Shown: positions 33,601-42,117, counted from the first letter of the stretch. The stretch is DNA of 46,864 nucleotides from an uncultured Clostridia bacterium (GCA_947631195.1 CANRKK010000014.1:1-46864); one strand, 5' to 3'. Program-made: numbers and translations. The notes: generated by a model not told the origin, from the sequence alone.

Positions 33601-34146
33601 GACGCCCAAACGGCTCTCGGCGGCCAAAAAATAACGCTTGCGGTAGGCGAACCGCCCATGGGCAGGCGGATACAAAAGGTATTCTACACCGACGACGAGG
33701 GCAACGAAACGATAGTGGAGGGCAACTCCTTTAAAATGCCCGATTCCCCCGTCGTGGTGGGCGTCGTTTGCGTATATATCGAATATACCGTAACTTTTAT
33801 TGCCGACGGCGAAACGATAAGCGTAAAAACCTATCACTACGGCGACGAGGTGCAGGCCCCCGCCAATCCAGTAAAATCGCCCGACGACGAGTACTTCTAC
33901 ACTTTTGCGGGGTGGGATAAAGAGCTGACAAAAGTTACCGAAGACAAAACATATACCGCGCTTTTTACGTCCGCGCCCATCCCCGTCGTGGAAGCGCCGC
34001 CCCTCACGGGCAAAACGGCAGTCCTTGTGTGGATACTCAACAACATAATTTGGCTGGCAGTAGTGGCCGCCGTGCTCATAATAGGCGCTACCGTGACGGT
34101 AATTTTGCTTATCCGCCGCAGAATTAAGAACAAAAAGCGACAATAA
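30643..34146 (+). CDS. Large cell-surface protein with coiled coil and InlB-type repeats
   Basis: 1167 residues. A signal peptide (MKKIFALILAAAGAVSP, cleavage probably after VLA) is followed by a beta-rich N-terminal domain. A Tyr/Glu/Lys-rich coiled coil (about 180-285) has repeated YxxY spacing, reminiscent of the alanine-rich stalk of streptococcal antigen I/II. A helical domain follows, then a Pro/Glu-rich linker (about 500-555) containing a duplicated 9-residue unit (27-bp repeats at 32239 and 32266). Three Listeria-Bacteroides (InlB B-type) repeats ending in FSGWD-like motifs (about 597-812) and a fourth (1048-1113) precede a membrane helix (about 1130-1157) and a basic tail RRRIKNKKRQ. 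There is no LPXTG motif. Adhesion is plausible but the ligand is unknown. Confidence 0.8.
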   Translation: MKKIFALILAAAGAVSPVLAQNQAAMADSYNLDYSATGSNYITLQSDALLGENLGLSLYLGESEYLVSNFGGIRYNIPSSKYVTAEKDGSGSTYAVSAGNYEYTAMNGQSVLWVPKTADGVALSDGAARVEDGGGDYISVGYEAKLSLPQDYVNEAMSAYPSIVLQNHLMLEQKAAEYSAAYDKYRDDVAKYNAYTEECQKYEQDFAEYQKYVTEFTIWKSRKELYDKYLADLAEYEKQSAAYKKYLELDEQYRQKLPRYQQYLQDLADYEKALAEYNDALSDPRIELYKHHIDIVNFLQTPVYLNDSPRTLYSAIMGDSVSTVLSNLGQIDKNTLSMAHVQKDAIDRAADATRSLRGLLPGLLDRKTDEDKYVFYEKLYEVRENLVTLLQTLNYLYKNNIVYGQIQNQGKVPQFKILLAQLYFICNALYDGAKLYGNVIPSYYKQYRSYDKYETDQFYNFDSSYRIDGQTPAQILGGVTLADLNAAAPLTDFNINLPQKPTPPETVEEPEKPDPVKLPVQPDAVDDPGDAPTPVAEPKELTPVAEPKEPKPYTPTEREGQLEQAYKKSDGMYTRESYRAPVEITITAEVKKYIRNFIETTVTFFLNKEDDKPVWEQTVTSGEYAEYVGQEPEMTKRGYTCEFIGWQTDVGEPVDLHDLPRTDYLKLYPRFKETPNMYTVFWDVEGVKTPCEVPYGSTPNPDDVFRTKPTKQDGADGRKYRFSGWDREIAPMSDEEVTYYAQFEESCLVTFIIEKDRYVYPFFKGDMPSCDVLPQKPDDSQKTYTFSGWDPVLTEARGDCTYRAQFSGEYIMPLGGSGATVTFDGAYCVADCRKHASAEYDISSILAYAAGKNLGLKLRLSAAHVTFTADRTADLVGSGTSRFVLRTAQTGATSKGYASYRFSSEFTGDDPSVPTYGGAFSIGFSANVDARYSVMMCNDGSGELREVPYTYSDFNLEFTMTAGYVYDIYPVYRVSCSGSDEVSLSADAQTALGGQKITLAVGEPPMGRRIQKVFYTDDEGNETIVEGNSFKMPDSPVVVGVVCVYIEYTVTFIADGETISVKTYHYGDEVQAPANPVKSPDDEYFYTFAGWDKELTKVTEDKTYTALFTSAPIPVVEAPPLTGKTAVLVWILNNIIWLAVVAAVLIIGATVTVILLIRRRIKNKKRQ

Positions 34147-34200
34147 TTCACTTTTTTACGTTTTTTTTGCGGCCGCGTTATAAAAATGACGCAATTTCTA

Positions 34201-34229
34201 TTGACAAATTAATGCGGCACACATATAAT
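34201..34229 (+). promoter_or_regulatory. Consensus sigma-A promoter of the 2230-aa protein
   Basis: TTGACA (34201-34206), 17 bp, TATAAT (34224-34229), a perfect consensus that points to strong expression. A ~90-nt leader follows before the ATG at 34324. Confidence 0.85.
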
Positions 34230-34263
34230 ATTGTCACACGACTATGATTAAATTAGGGTAATT

Positions 34264-34297
34264 ATAGCGTGTGGGTGGGCCCCGCTCACCCGGCTAT
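34264..34297 (+). promoter_or_regulatory. Stem-loop in the 5' leader of the 2230-aa protein gene
   Basis: Nested pairing of ATAGC (34264-34268) with GCTAT (34293-34297) and GGGTG (34273-34277) with CACCC (34287-34291) would make a 34-nt hairpin 13 bp upstream of the ribosome binding site AGGAGA (34311-34316). It may stabilise the transcript or tune translation. It matches no riboswitch I know. Confidence 0.45.
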
Positions 34298-34323
34298 CGT
34301 TATATTTTGCAGGAGATCATTTT

Positions 34324-37300
34324 ATGAAAACTAACAAACTAAGTGCTAAGCTTTCACTGTTGGTTGTGCTTTTGGTTTCGTTCGTGATTATGTTCAGCAC
34401 GGGCATCGCTATGCTTGTCCGCGCCGATTCGAACACGCCCGAACAGACCGAAACGGTTACAACCACCACCTACACGGACGACTGGTACGAGATTTCCGTA
34501 AATAAAAACTCGCTGACTATCTTGCTCGACGGCAGCATAGGCAGCTACAGAAGTCTCTCCCGCGACGACATCGGCAATATCAAAAATGCCCTTCTTTCCG
34601 CCGTGCAGGAAATCATTGTAAACCCGATTTTCGAATCTTCGCAAGGACAGGGCGAGCAGAGCGGGCAGGATCCGCAGGCTTATCGCGCCGTTGCCATGAC
34701 AATAGATTCGGAGTACGGCCACGAAGGCGACTTGGAACTTGACGTAGATTCTCTGCTTGCCAAGTATGAGGACTATCTCAAACAACATCTGTCTAAGGTT
34801 GACGAAGAAACAAACCAGCCCGTCGAACTCCAAAAATTCCTCAACGGCGAATACGACTCCTTGGTAAAGTATGCCGTATCGCAGTACGTAGAAAAGCACC
34901 CCGAGCAGAATGTTGAGGAGCTGGTGCAAAGCGTTCAAGAGCAGGTTCAAGGTATCGTTGACGAGGTTATCGATAACCTTCCCTCAGACGTAGTTGAATC
35001 TACCGGTAAGTCAAAAGAGGATTTAAAGGGAGAAGTTCAGGAAAAGGTAGAAACAGTAGGCTCCGAAATCCAGGAATCCGGCGGCAAATACACGCTTAGC
35101 TTAGCCGATATACTTCAGGCTTTAAAGGGAGTGAATGTCGGCGGCTATCAGATTTATTCGGGCAGCAAATTTGTGCTCGGAGAGATAAGGCAGTTGCTTT
35201 CCACATTGCCCCGCCCCGCGGAAATCGCAGAAATGGATAAGCTGCAGCTTACCTACAAAATCGTAATCGAAACAACTTTCGGTTCGTCCTCGTTCAACCT
35301 CACCGTGGGCCTCAAGGGCAACGTTGAGATATTCAAAAAGGCCGCCGCGTTTATAGCAAGCCACGTAAACGCTTACGTTGACGACGGCGTGTACACCCTC
35401 GATATAACCGTACCCGACGAGTTCACGTCCCTCGTTCTCAAACTTGCAAACACTACGAGAATACCCGACAAGTTGAAGCACGCGGTATTCGGTCTGTTCG
35501 ACAAAACGGGCGACGAAATAGTGGATAAGGCCACGTCCTACTCGCTTGACGAAATACTCGAGTACATACAGGGCCACGACTTCCACAAGATATTCTCCGC
35601 GCTTTTGGACGCGCAGAAACTCAACGACTTCTTCGGCAGATACGGCGTTGACCTCAGCAAGGTTACGCAGGCCCGCATCGACAGGTTGCTCAACCTCGTT
35701 GTGGACTATGCCGAAAAGGTTGCAAACAAAAAGACCGTCGAAGGTATCGAGGCGCTTTTGCAGGAATACGGAGTACCCGGAATCCCCGCCCAGCTCGAAG
35801 AGGCGGTGCAGAGGTTCCTCAACCTTCTCAACAAAATCGACTATAAATATTGGGATGCCGAAACCATAAAAGAGTTTGTAAACAATGCAGACAGGTTCAA
35901 TTCCAAAGTTAACGCGGCTATCAGCAGGGTTGCAAACAGCGCCACTGCCGAAAAGATTTACAACAAGTTTGTCGACTACGCCGTACGCGTGTTCAACAAA
36001 CTTCCTTCCAAGCTGCACAACGGCACGCTGCTCGGCCTGTACGACGGCGACAGCCACCTGTCCTTTGCGGGCAATTTTGACTACGACGTAAGGGCGCTCC
36101 TCAAAAGAGTTCTCGATAAAGTCCTTCCCTATGTCGAAAAGCTCGGCTCCGAAACGCTCGACAACTACGCGCAACATATCGAGGACATAATCGACGAATA
36201 TTTCACGGGCGATATGTCTTTCAACTTCGACCTTGCGCTCAACGTATCCACGGTTGACATCTACAGGGTTGACTACATGGTAGGCGACCAAACCGTTTCG
36301 TCGGGACTTCTTCCCGTCGGCGCAGACGTTGGGTTCTTCGCAAATATGACCGAAGTTAACGGCTACAAAATTGTCGGCTGGGCAGAGGGCGACGCAAGCT
36401 ACACCGAAATGCCCGGTCACGACGCAGTGCTTCAGGCTGTCACCGAATTTGACGCCGAACTCCAATACAACGGCGAAGTTGCGCCCGCTAAAATCGAACA
36501 GTATTTTGGTGACCCCATAGAGCTCAACGCCGTTGTCACCCATCCTTTTATCACCGATCCCGAAGCATTTAATTATATATGGTATAAGGACGGCGAGGTT
36601 TATGACGCGCCGGATTCCGCAACTCTCACCCTCCAACAAGTAGAAGACAGCGGTACATACTATTGCCACGTTGTCTATGCTGTAGGCGACCTGAAGGTTG
36701 AAGTTGACACCGAACCGGTTGAAGTTATAATCAACAAGGTTCCGGCAATCGATCTCACAGACGCATATTGGCAGTTGGATGATTTACCCCAAGGCGAAAA
36801 TACTGTAACGTTTGACGGCAAGCCTCACACAGTTCATATCATACTTTCTTCAAAGTATAATGACGAGGAGATGTTGGAAACCTATCAGGCGGCTGTCTTG
36901 GGTGCTTGTGTCGGTGATCGTGAAAAGACCGATGCCGACAAATATACAATCACGCCCGATTTTGGAGACCACATCGAAGACTTAGAGGTTCTCAATGGTG
37001 AAAGTTTTCCGGCCTTTGATTGGGAGATTCTACCCGCTGTAGCCGATTTCACCGGCGCAGAATGGCAGATTTATGCTAACGATGAACTTGTTGCAAAAGA
37101 AGATTGGGGCAATCTTACCTATCAGGAAGGTGTAACTTATACAATTGTATTGAATACTGACAGTGCAAAGTCTTTACACTTTGTAAATAAGCAGTATTAT
37201 ATTAAACTTACAGGCGAAACTATCGAAACCGATGCTAATGAAGAGGGCAAAACATACAAGGTATATGTTACAATTATGTTTAAGCCCGAAGATGGCGAAG

Positions 37301-40300
37301 AAGTAGAAACTAACAACTATACTATTACAAATTTGACCGACAACCCGTTTGTGTGGACTATTAATAAATATGTAATAGACCTCAGCAATATTTCTTGGCA
37401 GTTGGACGGTGAAGATGTAACATCTGAAGTACCTTCTGTAACGTTTGACGGCAAGCCTCATACCGTTGCGCTTAAATTCGCTGAAGGGTACGAACAATAT
37501 GAGGATTTGGTTGATATTACCTATGGCGGTGATGCCAAAACCCAAACAAATGCCAACACCTACACGGCTACGGCAACGTTTGTGTTAAAGGATAAAGACA
37601 ACTACAAACTTGTAGGTGGCGATACCATTGAGCTTAATTGGGAAATAACCAAATATGTCGTAAGCCTTGTAGGACTTAAGTGGACTTCCGAGACGACGTT
37701 CACGTACAAGAAGGGCACTACGTACTCCGTAGCTCTCACGGAAGAAAGTCTGGCGTCAATCATAGACTATGTTGACGTAGCATATGAAGGAGAGAGCGCA
37801 GAGGCTGCAGGCACGTATCATGCAAAGGTAACGATTACTTTAAAAGAAGAGTACAGCGACGGCAACTACGAGCTAAAAGGCGAGGGGCCTGCTCAACTTG
37901 AATGGACAATTATCAAAGCCACCGTAAGCCTTAAAGGACTTGAGTGGACTTCCGAGAAGACGTTCACATACGAGAAGGGCACCACGTACTCCGTAGCGCT
38001 CACCGAAGAAAGCTTGGCGTCAATCAAAGACTATGTTGACGTAGCATATGAAGGAGAGAGTGCAGAGGCTGCAGGCACGTATCATGCAAAGGTAACGATT
38101 ACTTTAAAAGATAAAGACAACTACCAGTTTGACGGCGACCAGCCTGCTCAGCTTGAATGGAAAATTGAAAAAGCAACCGTAAGCCTTAAAGGACTTAAGT
38201 GGACTTCCGAGAAGACGTTCACATACGAGAAGGGCACCACGTACTCCGTAGCGCTCACCGAAGAAAGCTTGGCGTCAATCAAAGACTATGTTGACGTAGC
38301 ATATGAAGGAGAGAGTGCAGAGGCTGCAGGCACGTATCATGCAAAGGTAACGATTACTTTAAAAGATAAAGACAACTACCAGTTTGACGGCGACCAGCCT
38401 GCTCAGCTTGAATGGAAAATTGAAAAAGCAACCGTAAGCCTTAAAGGACTTAAGTGGACTTCCGAGAAGACGTTCACATACGAGAAGGGCACTACGTACT
38501 CCGTAGCGCTCACCGAAGAAAGCTTGGCAACAATCAAAGACTATGTTGACGTAGCATATGAAGGAGAGAGCGCAGAGGCTGCAGGCACGTATCATGCAAA
38601 GGTAACGATTACTTTAAAAGATAAAGACAATTACCAGTTTGACGGCGACCAGCCTGCTCAGCTTGAATGGAAAATTAACAAAGCCCCTGTAAACATTGAA
38701 GGTATCGACTGGGCATGGGACTACGACGATGTAAAACATATCGAGTTTGACGGCAATCCTCACTCCGTAACATTAACCGACGCATGCTGGTCTGCCGTTG
38801 CTGAATATGTAAAAGTTAACTACAGCGGTGACAAAGCCAAAACCGAAGTTGGCAACTATTCGACAACAGCAACTGTTTCGTTAAAGGATGTAGACAACTA
38901 CGAACTTAAAGGCGCACAGCCCGATAAACTTGATTGGCAGATTGATCCCGCTAACATTGACTTCGCAGGTGCAACCTGGAGCGGTACCGATTTCACCTAT
39001 GACGGTAATCTTCACGAAGTTACTTTGAACAACGTTCCCGAAATGCACCTTGCAAGCGGTTATGCCTATAAACTCTTGGGTACAAAGTCCGAAACCGAAG
39101 CAGGCACATACGAAGTTACCGCCGCAATCGTAACGGTGGCAGACGAAAAAGTAACGGACAACTATGCGATTATTAACTTGACCGTTAACCCGCTTTCTTG
39201 GACCATTTCACCCAAGGCGATTGATATCACAGGCCTCAAATGGGGTGAAACTTCTATCTATGGTTTTACCGGCGATACAATCACAATAAAGCTTGATCCC
39301 AGCGAGGAAAGCATTGAAGACCGTGACAAAATTGACATCGGCTATTCGGGCAACGCACAATCCATAGTCGGCGTATATAACGCTGTAGCAACGGTTACGG
39401 TAAAGCCGGAGTACAGTGATAACTACGTTCTTGACGGCGAAACCGAGTTGACTAAGGAGTGGGCAATAGTTCCCGTTCAAATCAACGGCTGGCTGATCAC
39501 GTGGGACTACACCGAACCTTTCGAGTACGATGGCAATGATCACACGGTTCAAATAATCAACCCGTACGAAAAGTATAAAACTCTCTATGGTGTTCAGTTT
39601 GAGGTAACCTATACCAACAACACCGGTAAAGAGATCGGCAAATACACCGCAACTGCAAAGATTGCAGTCCTGAACAATGACGACGGCAACTATGAAATAA
39701 TTAACGATATTGCAGATTGCGAATGGGAGATCGTTGCAAAGACAGAGCCTCCCGTAACCGACCTCAACAAGACTTTGGACGACGGCACGACGGTTGACGT
39801 AGCCGCACAGGGCGGCGCGCTTCCCGCAGGTTCACAGCTCAATTCGGCTGTATCCCAAAACGAGTACACCCCCGACCAGTTCAAGCCTTTCGTAAAGAGC
39901 GGCTACAAGCCCGGCAGCATCGTAAAGGTTTACAGCATCGACATATCCGGTTTGGGTAGCTATGCGGGATCCTTCGCGGTATCCATTCAAAATCCCGACT
40001 TCCTCGGCAAAGATCTGATAGTTGTTCACGTTCCTCTCGATGCAGACGGCAAACCCGTCGACGCAGAGCAGTGGATGAACGCACAGGCAACCCTCAGCGA
40101 AGACGCTCTCACCTTCAACACGGATCATTTCTCCGACTTCGTTGTTATAGAGCAAGTTCCTCAGGAAGTTGACAACCTGTGGTGGGTATGGTTGCTTGTT
40201 GCAATAATAATCATCCTTCTCACAATCATAATCATTCTCATAATCGTGCTTATACGCTCCAACAAGAATTCGGGCGAACCCGACGACAACCGCGTGATAA

Positions 40301-41016
40301 TCATCAACACCGAAGAAGTTGCCGAAGAGCCCAAGGAGGAGCCGCAAACCGAGCCCGTCGTTGAGGAAGAACCCGTAGTAGAGCCCGAGGAACCCGCCGT
40401 TGAGGAAGTTCCCGCCGAGCCCGAACAGCCCGACGAAACGGCCGTTGCCGAAGAAGCTCCCGCGGAAATTGCCGCACCCGAAACAACGCCCGTAGTCCTC
40501 GCGCCCCTCGGCGCAGGCGAGCGCTATGTGATGGATAAGAGCTTCACCGCCCGCTTATCGCAGGCCGACGACAGCGTAAAGCAAAACTATTCCGAATTGA
40601 AGAACTACATACTTTCCTACAAGGGCGTAAGGTCGCGCATCAGCTGGCATTTTGACTCCTTCAACAAGGGCAGAAACAAGTGCCTCAAGTTGCAAATCCG
40701 CGGCAAGTCGATGTACATGTACATCGCGCTCAACCCTGCCGAAGTCGAAGAAAAGTACCACGCAAAGGACGTTTCCGACAAGACAAGGTACGCCGACGTG
40801 CCCACGATGCTCAAAATCCGCAAGCCTCGTTCGCTGAAGTATGCAAAGCAGCTCGTTGACAAACTCATGGCAAGCCTTGAAGTTCCGCAGGGCGACATCC
40901 CCAACACGGATTATAAACCCGTCCGCCAGTCCAACGAAGCGTTCCTTCAGCTCGGCTATATCAAAATCAAAGTTACAAAGCGCAATTTCCACAACATAGG
41001 GAATGAGAAGAAGTAA
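34324..41016 (+). CDS. Giant membrane surface protein with repeats and cytoplasmic domain
   Basis: 2230 residues. A signal or anchor helix (about 9-33) is followed by a long, mostly helical region (40-640), a beta-rich InlB-like segment (about 640-700) and an Ig-like domain (about 700-800) with VEDSGTYYCHV. An array of MBG-like beta modules (about 803-1805) follows, each with a TFDGKPHTV-type strand and a closing NxxLxW(T/E)I strand; four consecutive modules (1112-1454) are near copies. A further domain precedes a membrane helix (about 1950-1978). A Glu/Pro-rich linker (1985-2055) leads to a basic, folded-looking cytoplasmic domain (2066-2230) containing SRISWHFDSFNKGRNKCLKL. That domain resembles, from memory, an uncharacterised domain common in Clostridia. 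There is no sortase motif. It is likely a surface structure linked to the cell interior. Confidence 0.82.
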   Translation: MKTNKLSAKLSLLVVLLVSFVIMFSTGIAMLVRADSNTPEQTETVTTTTYTDDWYEISVNKNSLTILLDGSIGSYRSLSRDDIGNIKNALLSAVQEIIVNPIFESSQGQGEQSGQDPQAYRAVAMTIDSEYGHEGDLELDVDSLLAKYEDYLKQHLSKVDEETNQPVELQKFLNGEYDSLVKYAVSQYVEKHPEQNVEELVQSVQEQVQGIVDEVIDNLPSDVVESTGKSKEDLKGEVQEKVETVGSEIQESGGKYTLSLADILQALKGVNVGGYQIYSGSKFVLGEIRQLLSTLPRPAEIAEMDKLQLTYKIVIETTFGSSSFNLTVGLKGNVEIFKKAAAFIASHVNAYVDDGVYTLDITVPDEFTSLVLKLANTTRIPDKLKHAVFGLFDKTGDEIVDKATSYSLDEILEYIQGHDFHKIFSALLDAQKLNDFFGRYGVDLSKVTQARIDRLLNLVVDYAEKVANKKTVEGIEALLQEYGVPGIPAQLEEAVQRFLNLLNKIDYKYWDAETIKEFVNNADRFNSKVNAAISRVANSATAEKIYNKFVDYAVRVFNKLPSKLHNGTLLGLYDGDSHLSFAGNFDYDVRALLKRVLDKVLPYVEKLGSETLDNYAQHIEDIIDEYFTGDMSFNFDLALNVSTVDIYRVDYMVGDQTVSSGLLPVGADVGFFANMTEVNGYKIVGWAEGDASYTEMPGHDAVLQAVTEFDAELQYNGEVAPAKIEQYFGDPIELNAVVTHPFITDPEAFNYIWYKDGEVYDAPDSATLTLQQVEDSGTYYCHVVYAVGDLKVEVDTEPVEVIINKVPAIDLTDAYWQLDDLPQGENTVTFDGKPHTVHIILSSKYNDEEMLETYQAAVLGACVGDREKTDADKYTITPDFGDHIEDLEVLNGESFPAFDWEILPAVADFTGAEWQIYANDELVAKEDWGNLTYQEGVTYTIVLNTDSAKSLHFVNKQYYIKLTGETIETDANEEGKTYKVYVTIMFKPEDGEEVETNNYTITNLTDNPFVWTINKYVIDLSNISWQLDGEDVTSEVPSVTFDGKPHTVALKFAEGYEQYEDLVDITYGGDAKTQTNANTYTATATFVLKDKDNYKLVGGDTIELNWEITKYVVSLVGLKWTSETTFTYKKGTTYSVALTEESLASIIDYVDVAYEGESAEAAGTYHAKVTITLKEEYSDGNYELKGEGPAQLEWTIIKATVSLKGLEWTSEKTFTYEKGTTYSVALTEESLASIKDYVDVAYEGESAEAAGTYHAKVTITLKDKDNYQFDGDQPAQLEWKIEKATVSLKGLKWTSEKTFTYEKGTTYSVALTEESLASIKDYVDVAYEGESAEAAGTYHAKVTITLKDKDNYQFDGDQPAQLEWKIEKATVSLKGLKWTSEKTFTYEKGTTYSVALTEESLATIKDYVDVAYEGESAEAAGTYHAKVTITLKDKDNYQFDGDQPAQLEWKINKAPVNIEGIDWAWDYDDVKHIEFDGNPHSVTLTDACWSAVAEYVKVNYSGDKAKTEVGNYSTTATVSLKDVDNYELKGAQPDKLDWQIDPANIDFAGATWSGTDFTYDGNLHEVTLNNVPEMHLASGYAYKLLGTKSETEAGTYEVTAAIVTVADEKVTDNYAIINLTVNPLSWTISPKAIDITGLKWGETSIYGFTGDTITIKLDPSEESIEDRDKIDIGYSGNAQSIVGVYNAVATVTVKPEYSDNYVLDGETELTKEWAIVPVQINGWLITWDYTEPFEYDGNDHTVQIINPYEKYKTLYGVQFEVTYTNNTGKEIGKYTATAKIAVLNNDDGNYEIINDIADCEWEIVAKTEPPVTDLNKTLDDGTTVDVAAQGGALPAGSQLNSAVSQNEYTPDQFKPFVKSGYKPGSIVKVYSIDISGLGSYAGSFAVSIQNPDFLGKDLIVVHVPLDADGKPVDAEQWMNAQATLSEDALTFNTDHFSDFVVIEQVPQEVDNLWWVWLLVAIIIILLTIIIILIIVLIRSNKNSGEPDDNRVIIINTEEVAEEPKEEPQTEPVVEEEPVVEPEEPAVEEVPAEPEQPDETAVAEEAPAEIAAPETTPVVLAPLGAGERYVMDKSFTARLSQADDSVKQNYSELKNYILSYKGVRSRISWHFDSFNKGRNKCLKLQIRGKSMYMYIALNPAEVEEKYHAKDVSDKTRYADVPTMLKIRKPRSLKYAKQLVDKLMASLEVPQGDIPNTDYKPVRQSNEAFLQLGYIKIKVTKRNFHNIGNEKK
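37657..38685 (+). repeat. In-gene tandem array, 255-bp units
   Basis: Units at 37657-37920 (264 bp, diverged), 37921-38175, 38176-38430 and 38431-38685 (255 bp each). The last three differ at only a handful of bases, including synonymous sites (GGCACC/GGCACT, AGTGCA/AGCGCA), which shows recent duplication. Each encodes an 85-residue module beginning at VSLKGL and ending near QLEWKIEKAT. Copy number may vary between strains and the array may collapse in assemblies. Confidence 0.95.
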
Positions 41017-41031
41017 CAAAAACAACCTTAG

Positions 41032-41055
41032 CGGGGCGCACATCCGTGCGCCCCG
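41032..41055 (+). terminator. Terminator after the 2230-aa protein gene
   Basis: CGGGGCGCA (41032-41040), loop CATCCG, TGCGCCCCG (41047-41055), then TTATCATATC. The 9-bp stem is GC-rich and lies 15 bp past the stop; the U run is short. Confidence 0.75.
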
Positions 41056-41135
41056 TTATCATATCTGATTGCACAAATTTTTTCACAAAAGTCAATCTCT
41101 ATCGCAACAAAGATACTTGGCTGAATGTAACTTTT

Positions 41136-41243
41136 CTTTTGGGCGAAACGAGCGCTGCAACTTCAACTTTCGTTAGCCATTCATTCCGCTGAGCGCTACA
41201 ATACCGTTTCAACTTACAGGCGGCGGGCCATTCGGCCCGCCGC
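41136..41243 (+). repeat. Repeat family F, long copy 2, with terminator hairpin
   Basis: The same composite as 11360-11463: TTGGGCGAAACGAGCGCTGC, the CGTTAGCCATTCATTCCGCT core, then GCGGCGGGCC-ATTC-GGCCCGCCGC at 41220-41243. As with malQ, it lies downstream of a plus-strand gene and in the same orientation. Confidence 0.82.
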
Positions 41244-41274
41244 TAAAAGCCGCAACGCAAGTTAAACCGTGTCA

Positions 41275-41396
41275 TTTTGCGCGCCCGCGACACATCCTCC
41301 CTGTTATTATGTGCGCGCCCGCGACACACCCTTCCTGTCATTCTGAGTCGGGCGCAGCCCGACGAAGAATCTGTCGCGCAGCGACTTTTTAAAACA
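41275..41396. repeat. Short tandem repeats leading into family D
   Basis: Two ~38-bp units of GCGCGCCCGCGACACACCC plus TTCCTGTCATTCTG-like spacer (41276-41335) run into a family D copy at 41332-41396 (GAGTCGGGCGCAGCCCGACG). The arrangement is repeated at 41644-41778, so the block has been duplicated. Confidence 0.78.
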
Positions 41397-41415
41397 ATAG
41401 CCCCGCCCGTTAAGC

Positions 41416-41545
41416 CTTGTCATTTCGAGGGCGGAGCCCGAGATAATCCCCCCGTGGCTGCTCTTGGCCGTTTGAAACGCCAACCCCAACCTTGCCCTCT
41501 TCCGTGTAAACGGGGGAGGGTGCCCTGAAAGGGCAGGTGGGAGTA
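41416..41545. repeat. Composite of families B and E, copy 1
   Basis: A family B end (CTTGTCATTTCGAGGGCGGA, then CCCCGTGGCTGCTCTTGGC) is joined to family E (CCTTGCCCTCTTCCGTGTAA, hairpin GCCCT-GAA-AGGGC, GGTGGGAG). From about 41451 onward it is almost identical over ~94 bp to 42023-42116. Confidence 0.8.
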
Positions 41546-41566
41546 TCAGTCGCCTACCACCACACC

Positions 41567-41620
41567 TTGGCTGCCCCCACGTTGTGGGGGGAGCTGGACG
41601 CGCAGCGGACTGAGGGGGAC
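41567..41620. repeat. Intergenic repeat family C, copy 4
   Basis: The outer hairpin is CCCCCAC-GTT-GTGGGGG; the inner region GACGCGCAGCGGA keeps only a 3-bp stem. The outer stem differs from the other copies at both arms yet is perfectly paired. Confidence 0.75.
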
Positions 41621-41643
41621 AGTCGTTCCGCTTGAGCTAAGCC

Positions 41644-41870
41644 CTTCCTGTCATTCTGCGCGCGCCAGCGACACACCCTCCCTGTCATTCTGTGCGCGCC
41701 AGCGACACACCCTTCCTGTCATTCTGAGTCGGGCGCAGCCCGACGAAGAATCTGTCGCGCAGCGACCTTTTAAAACAATTACAACAAACATTAAAGCGTG
41801 TCATTTCGAGTCGAAGGGAGACCCGCTGAAAGCGGGCGACCGAGCGAGATTTCTCACACGGCGTAAGGGC
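41644..41870. repeat. Family D block copy 2 followed by a family B copy
   Basis: GCGCGCCAGCGACACACCC units at 41658-41710 precede family D (41718-41778). A family B-type element (41795-41870) with the hairpin CCCGCT-GAA-AGCGGG follows. Bases 41871-41965 are then unique sequence in which I see no gene. Confidence 0.75.
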
Positions 41871-42022
41871 AACGTCGTGTTCGGGCACCGTTCGCGCGGG
41901 ACGTATGCGCTCACTCATCTCGCGCGGCACGCACAGCGCACTGTGCTGTGCTATGAAATGCCGCGCTCGTCCCCCGTGGCTACTCTTGGCTGTTTGAAAC
42001 GCACACACAAATCCGCACTCGT

Positions 42023-42117
42023 CCCCCGTGGCTGCTCTTGGCTGTTTGAAACGCCAACCCCAACCTTGCCCTCTTCCGTGTAACGGGGGAGGGTGCCCTG
42101 AAAGGGCAGGTGGGAGC
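42023..42117. repeat. Composite of families B and E, copy 2
   Basis: CCCCCGTGGCTGCTCTTGGC, TGTTTGAAACGCCAACCCCA, then family E with GCCCT-GAA-AGGGC. A shorter duplicate of the first part (CCCCCGTGGCTACTCTTGGC) lies at 41970-42000. The cluster ends about 70 bp before the isomerase promoter. Confidence 0.78.
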
